From Nitrosomonas sp. JL21 (GTDB lineage: Bacteria; Pseudomonadota; Gammaproteobacteria; Burkholderiales; Nitrosomonadaceae): a DNA stretch of 64,000 nucleotides. The translations under genes were made by a program, and so were the position numbers. Below, one piece after another: positions 43,538 to 53,473 of the stretch (positions within the stretch are counted from its first letter, which is position 1; every line of letters begins with the position of its first letter). Below the pieces are notes generated by a model, which worked only from the letters and a program-made list of their open reading frames with translations, did not search any database and was not told where the DNA came from. The stretch spans positions 1 through 64,000 of the forward strand of contig NZ_QRCB01000021.1 of the NCBI RefSeq assembly GCF_009833095.1, written 5' to 3'.

Positions 43538-44029
43538 ATGAAAGGCTATTTTTCTCAATTCATTCTTTTAATTAGTATCACTTTCCTGGTGAGCTGTGGG
43601 TCTTTGCAGGAAAAAAATTCCGCATACAAGGCAAGTCTTAATACCAACAAGCCCGTTAATTCCGCTCAAATCAAGCAAGCGCTTTACTCTCAATATAATG
43701 ACTGGCAGGGTGTGCGTTATCAGTCCGGTGGGCTGACTCGGGCCGGAATTGATTGCTCCGGTTTTGTGCATATAACCTTCAAATCGAAGCTCGGGTTGAG
43801 TCTGCCTCGAACGTCTGAGATGCAAGCACGACTGGGCAATGAAGTCAAAAAAGATGAACTGAGAGTGGGAGATCTGATTTTTTTCCGAACGGGAAAAATT
43901 TCGAATCATGTAGGGATTTATTTAGAAAAGAATAGATTTCTGCATGCTTCTCAAAAGAAGGGCGTCACTATATCCAGTTTGGATAATGCTTACTGGAAAT
44001 CGAGTTATTGGAAATCTGTCCGATTATGA
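43538..44029 (+). CDS. NlpC/P60 family lipoprotein (peptidoglycan endopeptidase)
   Basis: 163 residues. A lipoprotein signal ends FLVSC. The NlpC/P60 domain has the catalytic Cys in GIDCSGFVHITF, the first His in NHVGIYL and the second His in FLHAS. Proteins of this group (MepS-like) cut peptide crosslinks of peptidoglycan in the periplasm. The adjacent hydrolase gene begins 18 bp later. The exact bond cut is not readable from the sequence. Confidence 0.88.
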   Translation: MKGYFSQFILLISITFLVSCGSLQEKNSAYKASLNTNKPVNSAQIKQALYSQYNDWQGVRYQSGGLTRAGIDCSGFVHITFKSKLGLSLPRTSEMQARLGNEVKKDELRVGDLIFFRTGKISNHVGIYLEKNRFLHASQKKGVTISSLDNAYWKSSYWKSVRL

Positions 44030-44046
44030 GCTTGCTCGGAAAATGA

Positions 44047-44949
44047 ATGAGCCAGCGACAGATTGTTTTTATTCCCGGAAAAAATCCTAAGCCACACGTC
44101 GAGCAACATGAAAAGCTGCTGTGGCGTGTTTTGCTGGAAGGTGTCCGACGAGCTGAACCACATATCGTCAGCCAGTTAAGTCAGCATGCAAAACAATTTA
44201 AATTGATTGCGTGGAACTACCTTTATTATTCCGAGCATAAGGATATCAGCAGCGAACTTGCCTGGATTGATGCGTTAATCAATCAGCATGGCCCAACCGA
44301 GCAAGATATTCGTGAAGCGAAGGCATGGCATCGCCAAATCGATCGTCTTCTGTATACGATCGTTGATCATTTTCCTTGGTTGCTTAGATTGGCAGCAAAA
44401 CCCATTCAATCGACAGCCAAAGAGACATTACGCTATTTTGAGAACAGGAATAATATTGCCTACGAAATTCGTAGCTTGCTGAAACGTGAGTTGCGCCCAA
44501 TGCTCGAAAACCAGGACAAAATTCTGCTGATCGGTCATAGCCTAGGTTCCGTCATAGCTTACGATACCTTGTGGGAGTTATCTCATCTGGAACAGTTGCC
44601 AGGAAAAGTGGATTTGTTTCTGACAATGGGCAGTCCGTTGGGAATGAATTATGTGCAACGCCAGTTGATGGGGTATTCGCATACGGGAATGCTGCGGTAT
44701 CCTACCAATATCAGGCACTGGGCAAACATTTCTTCCGTTGGCGATCTGACGGCCTTGGACAGAATCTTTGCAGACGATTTTGCGCCCATGTTAACGTTGG
44801 GAATCATTGACACCATCGTTGACCATTGCGAGGGAATCTATAATTTTTACCGGAATGAGGCGGGGCTTAATTGTCACCGGTCATATGGTTATCTGGTTAA
44901 TCCTGCAGTGGGTAAAATTATTGCAGATTGGTGGCAGCAAACGCCTTGA
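44047..44949 (+). CDS. Alpha/beta hydrolase-like protein
   Basis: 300 residues without a signal peptide. RQIVFIPGKNPKP at the N-terminus and the nucleophile elbow IGHSLGSVIAYDTL (Ser near residue 165) indicate an alpha/beta hydrolase; FLTMGSPLGM follows, as in lipase-like proteins. A His candidate lies in VDHCEGIYNFYRN. The substrate is unknown. It is followed after 8 bp by the di-haem cytochrome gene, so the two may be cotranscribed. Confidence 0.75.
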   Translation: MSQRQIVFIPGKNPKPHVEQHEKLLWRVLLEGVRRAEPHIVSQLSQHAKQFKLIAWNYLYYSEHKDISSELAWIDALINQHGPTEQDIREAKAWHRQIDRLLYTIVDHFPWLLRLAAKPIQSTAKETLRYFENRNNIAYEIRSLLKRELRPMLENQDKILLIGHSLGSVIAYDTLWELSHLEQLPGKVDLFLTMGSPLGMNYVQRQLMGYSHTGMLRYPTNIRHWANISSVGDLTALDRIFADDFAPMLTLGIIDTIVDHCEGIYNFYRNEAGLNCHRSYGYLVNPAVGKIIADWWQQTP

Positions 44950-44957
44950 GGTCAAGC

Positions 44958-47021
44958 ATGAAGTGGTGCTCGATACGACTGATCAGATGGTGCGTGTTGT
45001 GTTTCATCGGGTTGATCGGTATTGGAACAGTTAACGGTATCGTTTCGCGCCTGCACGAATTTCGGGATGACGACCCGGATCGAGGCGCGTTGCCAAGCAG
45101 CGTCGATAAGTTTGGCACTCAATTTTCCCGTATTGCTTATCTGGAGCAAGGTTGGTCTGCCTCCGACAGTTTGTGGTTTTACAATACTACGCAGGGTTCC
45201 AACCTGCTTCCGTATAGTTTTTTCTTAGTGTTGGAGCAAGCGGATTCGGCGGATTTATTCCGAGATGATCGCAACATCGACCGCTATGGTTATCTGCCGC
45301 AGCGCCCGACTGAGTCTAATCCGGATGGACTGGCCGTCGGGATGGTAAAGGATGAATACCAGGGCAGGGCATTCATGGGGTTTACCTGCGCTGCTTGCCA
45401 TACCACGCAAATCAACTATGAACATACCGGCATTCGCATTGACGGTGGGCCTGCAAATTCGGATATGGAAAATTTCATGATCGATTTGGCTGAGGCTTTG
45501 TTTCGAACCCTTGAGACTGAAGAAAAACGCAATCGCTTCATTAGCAATGTCCTGAAGCGGAGAGAATATGCTACCGCGAACGAGGTCGTGGCAGATCTCA
45601 AGAAATATGCGCAAAGGATCCGGGCCTATACGATTATTAATTTTCCACGCGATGCCAAACGTCCGCTGACACATTATGGCTATGGGCGGCTCGATGCCTT
45701 CGGGCGTATTTATAATCGTGTGCTCGAGCACATCATGAGCGCGAAACAGATGCGTGAGCTGTTGATTGACGTGTTGTCTTCGGCTGAGCTGGTTGACGTG
45801 ATGATGAACGTCGAGCCGATTCTGAATGCCACGGATCGCGATCATCTTCTGGAGCGGATTCAGGTTTATCTTACCGACAAGCAGATCATCAGACTACGCA
45901 ATCAAATATTCAATCCAGCAGATGCGCCGGTCAGTTATCCCTTTCTGTGGGATGTGCCTTATCATGATTATATTCAATGGAATGGCCGAGTTGCCAACGG
46001 TGGATTGGGGCCGATGGCGCGCAATGCAGGGCAAGTCATCGGTGTGTTCGGGACGTTGGACTGGCAAGAGAAACAAGGGATCTCACTGTCCTCCGTGCTG
46101 GGGGGGCAGGGTTTTGGTTCCAGGCACATCGATTTTCAATCGTCGATCGATATCCGGAATTTACGCAGAGTGGAAAAACACCTGCGTCAGTTAACTTCTC
46201 CAGTTTGGCCGGAACATATTCTGCCCAAAATAGATAAGACCAGATTGATGAATGGCACACGAATATTCGCGAAATATTGCGCTTCGTGTCATGTGCAGAT
46301 CAATCGCACTGCTGCTGATCGCAGAGTCGTCGCTAAAATGATTTCGGTTTCATCGGTCGGTACAGATTCTAAAATGGCGGAAAATAGTCTAGGGTTCTGG
46401 GGGCATAGCGGTATTTTGCAGAATCAATACGTTGCGACTCAAGTCGGCAATTTATTATTGCAGCAGCAGGCTCCCGCAGTGGCCCTGCTGACTTTGGCTA
46501 CCCGTAATGTTGTGACGACCCCAGATCGCGACAAATGGTTTCTGCGCCGCTGGGCAGAGCGTTCATTTGATTTCGCGCACACCTTCTTTGATAACGAGGT
46601 GCAACCTTCGCTCAAGCATGGGCTATATACCCCTGACTCAACGGTTGAGCCTTTTGCTTCGATCCAGGCGTACAAGGCGCGTCCGTTGAATGGGATCTGG
46701 GCAACGGCTCCCTATTTGCATAATGGTTCAGTGCCTACGTTATATGACCTGTTGTTACCGAAGAAAAGAGTAGATGATCCGATCGAAGGCGAATACCGGC
46801 CAGATGAATTCCGGGTCGGTTCGCGCGAATTTGATCCCAAAAAAGTCGGCTTCAGAACCGAGGATTACGATGGCTTTTTGTTTCGCACCGGCATTTGGGG
46901 AAATGGCAATGCGGGTCATGAATATGCTTCGGGGCGTTCCCCGCAATTGGATGGTACCTATTTGCCAGCCCTTACCGAGGAAGAGCGCTGGGATCTGCTG
47001 GAGTATTTGAAAACGTTATAA
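44958..47021 (+). CDS. RoxA-like di-haem cytochrome c (peroxidase-related)
   Basis: 687 residues. An N-terminal membrane anchor or signal (VLCFIGLIGIGTVNGIVSRL) is followed by a large periplasmic part with two haem sites, C144AACH and C441ASCH. NTTQGSNLLPYSFFLVLEQ, GYLPQRPTESNPDG and IDGGPANSD resemble the RoxA/RoxB rubber-oxygenase relatives often named di-haem cytochrome c peroxidase. The size is about twice that of classical peroxidases. The substrate here is unknown; rubber cleavage is not implied. GAGG lies 6 nt before the ATG. Confidence 0.8.
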   Translation: MKWCSIRLIRWCVLCFIGLIGIGTVNGIVSRLHEFRDDDPDRGALPSSVDKFGTQFSRIAYLEQGWSASDSLWFYNTTQGSNLLPYSFFLVLEQADSADLFRDDRNIDRYGYLPQRPTESNPDGLAVGMVKDEYQGRAFMGFTCAACHTTQINYEHTGIRIDGGPANSDMENFMIDLAEALFRTLETEEKRNRFISNVLKRREYATANEVVADLKKYAQRIRAYTIINFPRDAKRPLTHYGYGRLDAFGRIYNRVLEHIMSAKQMRELLIDVLSSAELVDVMMNVEPILNATDRDHLLERIQVYLTDKQIIRLRNQIFNPADAPVSYPFLWDVPYHDYIQWNGRVANGGLGPMARNAGQVIGVFGTLDWQEKQGISLSSVLGGQGFGSRHIDFQSSIDIRNLRRVEKHLRQLTSPVWPEHILPKIDKTRLMNGTRIFAKYCASCHVQINRTAADRRVVAKMISVSSVGTDSKMAENSLGFWGHSGILQNQYVATQVGNLLLQQQAPAVALLTLATRNVVTTPDRDKWFLRRWAERSFDFAHTFFDNEVQPSLKHGLYTPDSTVEPFASIQAYKARPLNGIWATAPYLHNGSVPTLYDLLLPKKRVDDPIEGEYRPDEFRVGSREFDPKKVGFRTEDYDGFLFRTGIWGNGNAGHEYASGRSPQLDGTYLPALTEEERWDLLEYLKTL

Positions 47022-47074
47022 AAACTGGCGAGCGATCGTGGCAGGAATGTTATTAGACGACTTGGAGTAATCAA

Positions 47075-47425
47075 TCAATAGCGCTGATTGGATTTTTTGG
47101 ATAAGGGCATATTCGGATGTTCTGTGATGATTTCATCCAGATAGATGATTTTTCGCGTCGAAGACATTTTGAGCCGGTTATTGAGTGCGAAATCCATCAA
47201 GAATTGATAAGCGATCGGATCGATATTCTGTAACGCACCTTGTAAGCGTATGCCCATCTGGCCTTCATGAATCACCGGTTGAGCGTATTCCGAATATACC
47301 CAGCGACCGGTCCGGTCATAATGAGCCAGTATTCCACACAACCGTTCCACCCAATCGCTGGGGCGGAATGTTCGGCCTTCTGGCGTAACACCCAGAATCA
47401 ACCATTCTTCGGATTTAATTTTCAT
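47075..47425 (-). CDS. DUF3579 protein
   Basis: 116 residues. MKIKSEEWLILGVTPEGRTF and PSDWVERLCGILAHYD are typical of DUF3579, a betaproteobacterial family without known function. The conserved QGALQNIDPIAYQFLMDFA follows. No signal peptide. The ATG at 47425 starts the conserved block; the upstream in-frame extension is rejected. Convergent with the cytochrome gene. Confidence 0.85.
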   Translation of the reverse strand: MKIKSEEWLILGVTPEGRTFRPSDWVERLCGILAHYDRTGRWVYSEYAQPVIHEGQMGIRLQGALQNIDPIAYQFLMDFALNNRLKMSSTRKIIYLDEIITEHPNMPLSKKSNQRY

Positions 47426-47788
47426 ATTTGCAGCGCCCAGGAAGCATATCATTACCGATGAAAAACAAGCGGCCGCAAAGCCACAGGGATCTCGGTGATT
47501 GGTGTGGGGAAACACGACAGCCACGGCTTGTGAAAAAACGCCCATTACTCATCATCAAAAAATCTTTATGTTTAAGTACGGATATTGTTATCGGCCTGCC
47601 ACCGAAAAAATGGAGAGTCGTTCAACTATAATGAAGAAATTACGATGGAATTAATCAGGATAAATAGACTCATAACCAAGCGCTTTAAACTGAACGATTG
47701 CCGAGCAATCGGGTAAAGCCAGGCGCGGTGGTTTTTTCAAGAGCTTTCTGACGGACTCATTTCATTAATATCGGGAAAAACTGTGCGA
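47426..47788. other. Intergenic region between DUF3579 and aminopeptidase-like genes
   Basis: About 360 bp holding the divergent promoters. A TATAAT at 47625-47630 lacks a good -35. The open frames here have no ribosome-binding site and look accidental. No repeat copy was found. Confidence 0.45.
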
Positions 47789-48877
47789 ATGCCGGATATC
47801 GTTAAACTGTTCCTGTTGATCAGCCAGCTCTGGGTACTGGCTGCATGCACCAATCTGCCCTATTACGCACAGGCGATTGGCGGGCATTTTGATGTCGTGC
47901 ATCGTTCCCAACCCATTCAGCGTCTGATTGCAAATCCCGATGTTGATCCTCAGTTGAAGCAGTCATTGACCAAGGTGATGCAATTGCGCGAATTTGCCAG
48001 CCGTGAGCTTAAATTGCCCGATAACTTGAGTTATACCAGCTACGCTGACTTGGAGCGTCCGTATGTCGTATGGAATGTGTTTGCTTCGCCGGAACTATCG
48101 CTCAAATTGAAAGAATGGTGTTTTGTCCAGGTTGGTTGCGTCAACTATCGCGGATTTTTTTCTCAGGCCCAGGCCGAGCAGTATGCCGAAGAACTCAGGA
48201 ATGAAGGATACGACGTGCATGTCGGTGGAATTCGTGCATATTCTACTCTGGGCTGGTTTAGCGATCCGGTATTGAATACCTTCATCGGTTATTCCGAAAT
48301 GAATCTTGCCCGACTGATATTTCACGAACTGGCTCATCAAGTGGTGTACGTTCCGGATGACAGCGTGTTCAATGAATCCTTTGCGACAGCGGTTGAACAT
48401 GAGGGAGTTAGACGTTGGTTTGAACAGGGCGGCACTCCTTCGCAGCAAGTATTATTAACTTCACGGCAAGAAAGGGAAGCTCTGTTCATAGAGCTGGTGT
48501 TCAAGCATCGCGAGCGTTTGCGCGCAGTATTCCACTCCAATGTCAGCGATGCCGAAAAGCGCGCTCAGAAAGCGCGCATTTTTGAAGAAATGCGTGCTGA
48601 ATTCTTGCATCTGAGAACACAGCGAGCAGATTTTGGCGCCTATGATCAGTGGTTTGCTCAGCCATTGAATAATGCGCGGCTTGCGACTGTGTCGATCTAT
48701 ACCCAATGGGTACCCGCATTCCAGGCCATACTCGAACATAACGGACATGACATGGTGCGGTTTTTTGAGAATGTCATTCAATTAAGCAAGCTTTCCAAGG
48801 ATGACCGGCAGGTGGCGTTGCAGAAAGCCGCTGCAGGCCATCAGCAATGGATGATGGTCAAACGCGGCTCGAATTGA
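47789..48877 (+). CDS. Putative aminopeptidase lipoprotein (PF10023-like)
   Basis: About 362 residues. The lipoprotein signal ends LAAC. The zinc-protease motif HELAH (FHELAHQVVYV) is followed by a downstream Glu in FNESFATAVEHEG, matching the family of putative aminopeptidases (PF10023). It would be a periplasmic metallopeptidase anchored to a membrane. A GTG two codons upstream (47783) is also possible. The substrate is unknown. Confidence 0.82.
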   Translation: MPDIVKLFLLISQLWVLAACTNLPYYAQAIGGHFDVVHRSQPIQRLIANPDVDPQLKQSLTKVMQLREFASRELKLPDNLSYTSYADLERPYVVWNVFASPELSLKLKEWCFVQVGCVNYRGFFSQAQAEQYAEELRNEGYDVHVGGIRAYSTLGWFSDPVLNTFIGYSEMNLARLIFHELAHQVVYVPDDSVFNESFATAVEHEGVRRWFEQGGTPSQQVLLTSRQEREALFIELVFKHRERLRAVFHSNVSDAEKRAQKARIFEEMRAEFLHLRTQRADFGAYDQWFAQPLNNARLATVSIYTQWVPAFQAILEHNGHDMVRFFENVIQLSKLSKDDRQVALQKAAAGHQQWMMVKRGSN

Positions 48878-48928
48878 TAACTGCGGCAATGATATGATTG
48901 ACTGGTTGAAACACTAAGGGATCCTATC

Positions 48929-50281
48929 ATGTCAGTAGCCTCGCACGCGTTAAAGCGGCCTGAACCCGTATCGTTTTTCGAAGCCTTCCTGTATTGGCTC
49001 AAGCTCGGTTTTATCAGCTTTGGCGGGCCGGCTGGCCAGATCAGCCTGATGCATCAGGAATTAGTAGAAAGACGCCGCTGGATTTCCGAGCAGCGGTTCT
49101 TGCATGCACTGAACTACACCATGGTGCTGCCGGGGCCGGAGGCGCAGCAATTGGCGACATATATCGGCTGGTTGATGCATGGCACCTGGGGCGGCATCGT
49201 AGCGGGCGCGCTGTTTGTATTGCCTTCTTTTTTTATTCTGATTGCCCTGACCTGGATTTATCTGGTGTACAGCGAAGTTCCAGCAGTCGCGGGTATTTTG
49301 TACGGCATCAAGCCGGCAGTGACGGCGATTGTCGCATTCGCGGCCTACCGCATCGGTTCCAGGGCATTGAAAAATAATCTGTTGCGGGCTATCTCGGTTG
49401 CGGCATTTGTCGCGATGTTTGTGTTTGATATTCCTTTTCCATACATCGTTTTAATTGCGGGTCTAGTGGGTTATGTGGGGTCGCAGTATCTACCTGAAAA
49501 ATTCAAAACGGGCGGGCATTCCATACACTCCCATCATACCTATGGCCCGGCATTGATCGATGATGATACGCCGGCTCCCGATCATGCCCGTTTTCAGTGG
49601 AGTCGATGCATCATATTTGCAGTGTTCGGGCTATCGATGTGGGGAAGTGTGATGTCGTTGCTGGCCATGCAGTATGGTTGGGACGGAACGTTGACTCAAA
49701 TGGGCTGGTTTTTCACTAAAGCCGCATTGATGACGTTCGGCGGCGCTTACGCGGTGTTGCCGTATGTCTATCAAGGGGGCGTCGAACATTATGCGTGGCT
49801 GGATGCGGTGCAGATGATCGATGGATTGGCTTTAGGAGAGACTACTCCCGGGCCGCTGATCATGATCGTTGCTTTTGTCGGGTTCGTCGGTGGATGGACT
49901 AAAGCAGTATTCGGGCCGGAGCTGCTGGTTCTGGCAGGAATCGCCGGAGCGCTAGTCGCGACTTGGTTTACTTTCTTGCCTTCTTTTTTATTCATTCTGT
50001 TGGGCGCGCCAGCGGTTGAAGCAACCCGGCATGACATCAAATATACGGCGCCATTGACCGGTATTACCGCTGCAGTAGTGGGTGTTATTGTTAATCTGGC
50101 AGTATTTTTTGCTTATCATGTGCTTTGGCCAGATGGCTTCGATGGGCCATTTGAGTGGTTTTCTGCGCTGATTGGTGTTGCTGCGTTTGTTGCGTTATTC
50201 CGATATCGCGTGGGCATAGTCACGGTAATGAGTGTCTGCGCGGTAATCGGATTAGCGCATTCATTGCTCATGGTTTATTAA
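48929..50281 (+). CDS. chrA: Chromate transporter ChrA family
   Basis: A 450-residue integral membrane protein of the long, two-domain CHR family. The first domain has KLGFISFGGPAGQISLMHQE and MVLPGPEAQQLATYIGWLMH. The second has FTKAALMTFGGAYAVLPYVY and DGLALGETTPGPLIMIVAFV. The duplicated GG-P motifs are diagnostic. It exports chromate, or transports related oxyanions. No chromate regulator is adjacent. Confidence 0.92.
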   Translation: MSVASHALKRPEPVSFFEAFLYWLKLGFISFGGPAGQISLMHQELVERRRWISEQRFLHALNYTMVLPGPEAQQLATYIGWLMHGTWGGIVAGALFVLPSFFILIALTWIYLVYSEVPAVAGILYGIKPAVTAIVAFAAYRIGSRALKNNLLRAISVAAFVAMFVFDIPFPYIVLIAGLVGYVGSQYLPEKFKTGGHSIHSHHTYGPALIDDDTPAPDHARFQWSRCIIFAVFGLSMWGSVMSLLAMQYGWDGTLTQMGWFFTKAALMTFGGAYAVLPYVYQGGVEHYAWLDAVQMIDGLALGETTPGPLIMIVAFVGFVGGWTKAVFGPELLVLAGIAGALVATWFTFLPSFLFILLGAPAVEATRHDIKYTAPLTGITAAVVGVIVNLAVFFAYHVLWPDGFDGPFEWFSALIGVAAFVALFRYRVGIVTVMSVCAVIGLAHSLLMVY

Positions 50282-50313
50282 TCATCAATGTCATTGTCCA
50301 TCAAGAGCCTGTC

Positions 50314-51582
50314 ATGATCGAACCTACCATTACCTGCCCGAACTGTGCGACAGAAATCAAATTGACAGAGTCGCTGGCTGCGCCTCTGATCAAAGCAACG
50401 CGTCAGGAATATGAAGCCCGCTTAGCGCAAAAGGATCAGGATGTTTCCCAGCGCGAAGCAACCCTCAAAGCACAGCAAAAAGCTCTCGAAGACGCTCAGA
50501 GAACGCTCGAGGAACAAGTCGCCGAGCGATTGAAAGTCGAACGCATTGCGATCAGCGCCGATGAGGCAAAGAAGGCGCGTCAGGCTGCGGCATCCGACCT
50601 GGAACAAAAATCAAAGGAACTGGCCGAGCTGCATGTTGTGTTGCAGCAGCGCACCGAGAAACTCGAAGCGGCGCAGAAAACTCAGGCGGAATTGCTGCGT
50701 AAACAACGGGAATTGGATGATGCCAGGCGCGAGCTGGATTTGACCATCGAAAAGCGGGTGCAGGAATCCATTGCAATGGTGCGGCAAAAAGCCAGGCAAG
50801 AGGCCGAAGAGGGCTTGAAGCTCAAAGTGAGCGAGAAAGAAGAACAGATCGCTTCGATGCAGCGTCAGATCGAGGAACTACGGCGCAAAGCCGAGCAGGG
50901 ATCGCAACAGCTTCAGGGCGAAGTTCTTGAACTTGAACTGGAACTCATGCTGCGTAACAAATTTCCGTTGGATGGCATCGAGCCTGTTGCGAAGGGCGAG
51001 CTCGGGGGCGATGTGCTGCACAGAGTCATGGGGGCGATGGGGCAGTGTGGCGCCATTTTATGGGAATCCAAACGAACCAAGCACTGGAGCGATGGGTGGC
51101 TCGCGAAATTGCGAGGCGACCAGCGCGCTGCCAAAGCGGATATCGCCATTCTGGTATCGAACGCCTTGCCCAAAACCATTGAAACATTCGGTCATTTGGA
51201 TGGCGTATGGGTGACGGAATCACGCTTGGCTTTGCCGTTGGCCATTGCCTTGCGGCAGTCGCTGATTGATATCGCCAGTACGCGCATGGTCAAAGAAGGC
51301 CAGGAAACCAAGATGGAGTTGATTTATCAGTATCTGACGGGGCCTAAGTTCAAGCACCGCATTGAAGCGATCGTCGAAAAATTTTCCGATATGCAGGCCG
51401 ATCTCGATAAGGAGCGCAAAACCATGACGCGGCTCTGGGCCAAGCGGGAAATGCAAATCCAGGGTGTGATCGAGTCTACCGTGGGTATGTATGGCGATCT
51501 GCAGGGAATCGCAGGCCGTGCACTGCCGGAAATTGAAGGATTGGAACTGCCGTTGATCGACTTGGCATCGCCAGATGATTAG
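50314..51582 (+). CDS. DUF2130 protein with coiled coil
   Basis: 422 residues. The N-terminus ITCPNCATEIKLTESLAAPL is a small zinc-finger-like piece (CPNC). It is followed by a long charged coiled coil (about 28-190) and the DUF2130 domain (about 200-400: ELELELMLRNKFPLDGIEPV, GAILWESKRTKHWSDGWLAK). Part of this domain resembles restriction-nuclease-like folds, but no function is established. It begins 32 bp after chrA. The start at 50314 opens the conserved CPNC region. Confidence 0.85.
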   Translation: MIEPTITCPNCATEIKLTESLAAPLIKATRQEYEARLAQKDQDVSQREATLKAQQKALEDAQRTLEEQVAERLKVERIAISADEAKKARQAAASDLEQKSKELAELHVVLQQRTEKLEAAQKTQAELLRKQRELDDARRELDLTIEKRVQESIAMVRQKARQEAEEGLKLKVSEKEEQIASMQRQIEELRRKAEQGSQQLQGEVLELELELMLRNKFPLDGIEPVAKGELGGDVLHRVMGAMGQCGAILWESKRTKHWSDGWLAKLRGDQRAAKADIAILVSNALPKTIETFGHLDGVWVTESRLALPLAIALRQSLIDIASTRMVKEGQETKMELIYQYLTGPKFKHRIEAIVEKFSDMQADLDKERKTMTRLWAKREMQIQGVIESTVGMYGDLQGIAGRALPEIEGLELPLIDLASPDD

Positions 51583-51834
51583 CAATCTGATTGGCCGCGA
51601 GTCGACTTGCAGTTAAAACCCGGATTCTCGTTCTAACATGTACTTGCGTTTTGATGTGGCGCAAATCTGTACAGAACTTTTGTGATTGATCATCCTCCCA
51701 TTGCTTATTCAGTTTGAGCTGGTACACTGAATCATAAGCGATGCGTTGTCGGCCACGTGTTTCGGCACAATAGCGGCATCCAAAACACTTTCATCTCAGT
51801 CTCTGAGAGAATTCGTTTTAGCTCAAAGGGCAAC

Positions 51835-53415
51835 ATGACTCATTTCGATTATTCAAGGCGGCAGTTTCTACACTATGCAGCGGCTGGCACGCTCGCTGCT
51901 TCATTACCTGGCTTCATCTGGGCGGATACCCGCGAGGTTCGGCAGATTCCCAATCCGGCATTCAAAGCCGATGTTGAAATTGCACTGACCGCTCAAGCCG
52001 CTGATGTGTCGATCCGGCCTGGCCCTCATACGCATGTATTCAAATACCATGGCAAGCTGTTGAAAGGGCCGCAAGAAGCACTGACTGTAATTCCAGGCTA
52101 TCTGGGTCCCATTCTGAATTTCCAGCAGGGACAGAAAGTGCGGATATTTTTCTATAACGAATTGCCGGAACCCTGTGTAACGCACTGGCATGGCATGCAT
52201 GTGCCGCAAATCATGGATGGGCACCCGATGTATGCGATTCGCAAGGGTGAACAATATGTCTATGAATTTGAGGTGAAGAACCCGGCGGGAACCAATTGGT
52301 ATCATGCGCACACGCATGAATTGACTGCAACCCAGGTTTATCAGGGCTTGACAGGCCTTATTACGATATCCGACGAGCATGAACAGAAACTCGAATTGCC
52401 GAGTGGGGAATATGAGATTCCTCTGATCATTCAGGATCGTAGTTTCACCAATGGCAATCAATTGCGTTATGTGCTCGGCATGCATCAGCGCATGACGGGT
52501 TTTCTGGGCGATACTCTGCTGGTAAATGGTCAGGAAAACAGCACCATCCCCGTCAAATCCAGAGCTTACCGGGTGCGTGTTCTGAATGGTTCGAATGCGA
52601 GAATTTACAAGTTGGGTTGGAATGATGGCACCCCGATGACCGCGATTGGGACCGATGGCGGATTATTGCACAGACCCGAGACATTGCCGTATATCATGCT
52701 CGCACCGGCTGAACGTGTTGAACTATGGGTCGATTTCAGCGGCCGAAAGATAGGCTCCGACCTCATATTGCAGAGCCTGCCCTATCAAGGATCTATGCAT
52801 CGAGGCATGAGAGGGATGCGCGGCGGAATGGGTGGAATGGGTCAGGATGACACGCTCACCATTGCCCATTTTCATATCGCCGAGCAAGTGGGCGATTCGC
52901 CGAAACTGCCGACAGAACTGGTTCCGATGCGGAGATTGACCCGCAAGGATGCTTCCAATCCTGACAAAATCGTTCCGATCGCGATCGGCATGCGACATAT
53001 GGCATTCCAACTGAACGGCAGAACATTCGATATGCTGAATTACCAGGCGGCTGAGAAAATTCCAGTTAATACTATTCAACGGATCAGGATTTTTCATGAG
53101 AATCGGGGCATGGGTCGGGGGATGCGCGGTGGGATGGGCGGCATGGGTATGATGATGTCGCAACCTCACCCCATTCATTTGCATGGCCAGCAATTTCAGA
53201 TTGTGTCACGCCGGCAGAATAATCGCGACGAGGGGTATGACAGCGTCAAAGAAGGTTTCATCGACAGCGGCTGGAAAGACACTGTCCTGGTAATGCCGGG
53301 AGAAGAAGTCGAGATCATAAAACCTTTCAATGATTACACAGGCTTGTTTCTCTACCATTGCCACAATCTGGAACACGAGGATATGGGCATGATGCGCAAT
53401 TTTTTCGTGAGTTGA
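51835..53415 (+). CDS. Tat-exported multicopper oxidase (CueO/laccase-like)
   Basis: 526 residues. A Tat signal starts SRRQFLHYAAAG (twin Arg at residues 8-9). Three cupredoxin domains with all four copper motifs follow: HWHGMH (about 117), HAHTHE (about 158), HPIHLHG (about 447) and HCHNLEHEDMGM (about 508). Two Met/Gly/Arg-rich insertions (MHRGMRGMRGGMGGMG and RGMGRGMRGGMGGMGMMM) recall the Met-rich Cu(I)-binding region of CueO. It probably oxidises Cu(I) or other metals in the periplasm. AAGGG lies 5 nt before the ATG. Confidence 0.93.
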   Translation: MTHFDYSRRQFLHYAAAGTLAASLPGFIWADTREVRQIPNPAFKADVEIALTAQAADVSIRPGPHTHVFKYHGKLLKGPQEALTVIPGYLGPILNFQQGQKVRIFFYNELPEPCVTHWHGMHVPQIMDGHPMYAIRKGEQYVYEFEVKNPAGTNWYHAHTHELTATQVYQGLTGLITISDEHEQKLELPSGEYEIPLIIQDRSFTNGNQLRYVLGMHQRMTGFLGDTLLVNGQENSTIPVKSRAYRVRVLNGSNARIYKLGWNDGTPMTAIGTDGGLLHRPETLPYIMLAPAERVELWVDFSGRKIGSDLILQSLPYQGSMHRGMRGMRGGMGGMGQDDTLTIAHFHIAEQVGDSPKLPTELVPMRRLTRKDASNPDKIVPIAIGMRHMAFQLNGRTFDMLNYQAAEKIPVNTIQRIRIFHENRGMGRGMRGGMGGMGMMMSQPHPIHLHGQQFQIVSRRQNNRDEGYDSVKEGFIDSGWKDTVLVMPGEEVEIIKPFNDYTGLFLYHCHNLEHEDMGMMRNFFVS

Positions 53416-53473
53416 GATAATGGCTTGCCAAAATTTTCAGCAAAGCGGTGCTTGTCATCGAAGGGTCTGAGTA

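Noticed and set aside
47428..47631. 67-codon rightward frame overlapping the DUF3579 start region
   Set aside because: No ribosome-binding site, antisense to a conserved gene start, and no recognisable protein features.
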